A DNA stretch of 6,680 bases from Flavobacteriales bacterium (GTDB lineage Bacteria; Bacteroidota; Bacteroidia; Flavobacteriales_D; Parvicellaceae), in contig WFNC01000418.1 of NCBI GenBank assembly GCA_015488785.1, forward strand, positions 1-6,680. The letters run 5' to 3'. The notes below the pieces were generated by a model. That model had not been told where the DNA came from. It ran no database searches and saw only the letters and a program-made list of their open reading frames with translations. How positions within the stretch are numbered: the first letter of the stretch is position 1; the number at the start of each line of letters is the position of its first letter. Position numbers and translations under genes: made by a program. Shown one piece after another: positions 6,157 to 6,680 of the stretch.

Positions 6157-6680
6157 GATTTGAATGTATTGCCTTGGTTTACGAATGTCCTTAAAGGAAA
6201 TCAAAGAAGAGGTATTATCAAAGAAATCAACTATAATACATCACAGAGTTCTAATATATATTCTTATAATAATTCAGCTTATACATTAGAATCAAAAAGA
6301 AACAATGATGTCAAAAATTTTACAATTAACTTAAGAAGTTCACTCGCTATAAACTACTCAATTAGTAAAAAAGTTGACTTTAGTTTAAAAATAAATTACA
6401 CACATAGTAAATTTGTTTTAAATAACATTCGAAACACAAATAATATTAGTAGTTCTCCTTATTCTTACAATTATCCAAATAACATTCCTTTCTTTACAAC
6501 TAAAGAAGATCAAATTCCTTATAATTTATTAGAGTATAATTTTAATTTTAAAATATATACTTCAAAATTTATTGCTCCTGTTGGAAACTATTTCTTATTT
6601 GGGATTGGCTATAGTCAAGTTTCTTCTAAATATAATGTTTCTTATATTTACAATAATACATCCTCTAACTACAATAATAA
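6055..6680 (+). CDS. Predicted outer-membrane beta-barrel protein, array copy 4, 3' end beyond the window
   Basis: The frame is open from the start codon to the right edge with no stop, giving about 208 residues. The signal peptide MQKTIITILITLIFGLNCYS is identical to that of copy 3, and QVPGYMGHRFSVEG follows at 21-34. An in-frame ATG also lies directly upstream at 6052. The start at 6055 is preferred because it aligns with the copy 3 start, and the upstream ATG corresponds to ATA there. After residue 35 the protein departs from copy 3 and looks more like copy 1: SVEGD, a V-x-basic-G-x-x-x-R-R segment, PYxLxEY, and LFGxG where copies 2 and 3 have LVGIG. FIAPVGNY lies at 172-179, about 17 residues later than in the other copies, so the N-terminal loops are longer. 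The visible part ends in a Tyr/Asn/Ser-rich loop. The missing C-terminus should match the conserved FKIGLG ending if the gene is intact. Confidence 0.82.
   Translation, partial: MQKTIITILITLIFGLNCYSQVPGYMGHRFSVEGDLNVLPWFTNVLKGNQRRGIIKEINYNTSQSSNIYSYNNSAYTLESKRNNDVKNFTINLRSSLAINYSISKKVDFSLKINYTHSKFVLNNIRNTNNISSSPYSYNYPNNIPFFTTKEDQIPYNLLEYNFNFKIYTSKFIAPVGNYFLFGIGYSQVSSKYNVSYIYNNTSSNYNN

Noticed and set aside
3434..6680. Diversity-generating retroelement or shufflon-type inversion system
   Set aside because: No reverse transcriptase, template repeat, recombinase or inverted repeats are visible; the repeats are direct and coincide with conserved gene ends.

Overview
The window is a strongly AT-rich, gene-dense stretch that most likely comes from a member of the Bacteroidota, probably a flavobacterium. 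The clues are the signal peptides, which end in NAQ, YAQ or YSQ with Gln as the first mature residue. There are no Shine-Dalgarno sequences and the start codons sit in A-rich leaders, and Asn, Lys, Ile and Tyr are used heavily. The species cannot be named from the sequence.

Layout: all six genes lie on the + strand and no gap between them exceeds 7 bases, so the window looks like the inside of one operon open at both ends. Gene 1 (left edge to 1220) is a secreted protein with propeller-like beta repeats; its start codon lies just outside the window. Gene 2 (1227-3431) is an exported M48-type zinc metallopeptidase followed by a helical, TPR-like region, a charged linker and an unrecognised C-terminal domain. 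Genes 3 to 6 (3434-4297, 4301-5179, 5187-6047 and 6055 to the right edge) are a tandem array of four paralogues. Each has a signal peptide and begins its mature chain with QVPGYMGHRFSVEG. Each is predicted to form an outer-membrane beta-barrel with variable Asn/Ser/Tyr-rich loops. The three complete copies have almost the same C-terminus.

The main interest is the architecture. The two ends of the array genes are kept nearly identical at the DNA level (33 bases are identical in all three complete 3' ends, and 136 of 142 bases match across two gene junctions), while the middles diverge. Gene 6 has a 5' end almost identical to gene 5 but a body closer to gene 3, which suggests recombination or gene conversion within the array. 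Placing an exported M48 peptidase with TPR-like helices directly upstream of several barrel proteins recalls E. coli BepA, a periplasmic M48-TPR protease that monitors outer-membrane protein assembly. A working model is a dedicated quality-control or maturation protease with its own diversifying set of surface proteins. The operon and repeat structure are read directly from the sequence; the functional link is inference.

No RNA genes, CRISPR arrays, insertion sequences, terminators or convincing promoters were seen, and no gene-free stretch exceeds 7 bases.
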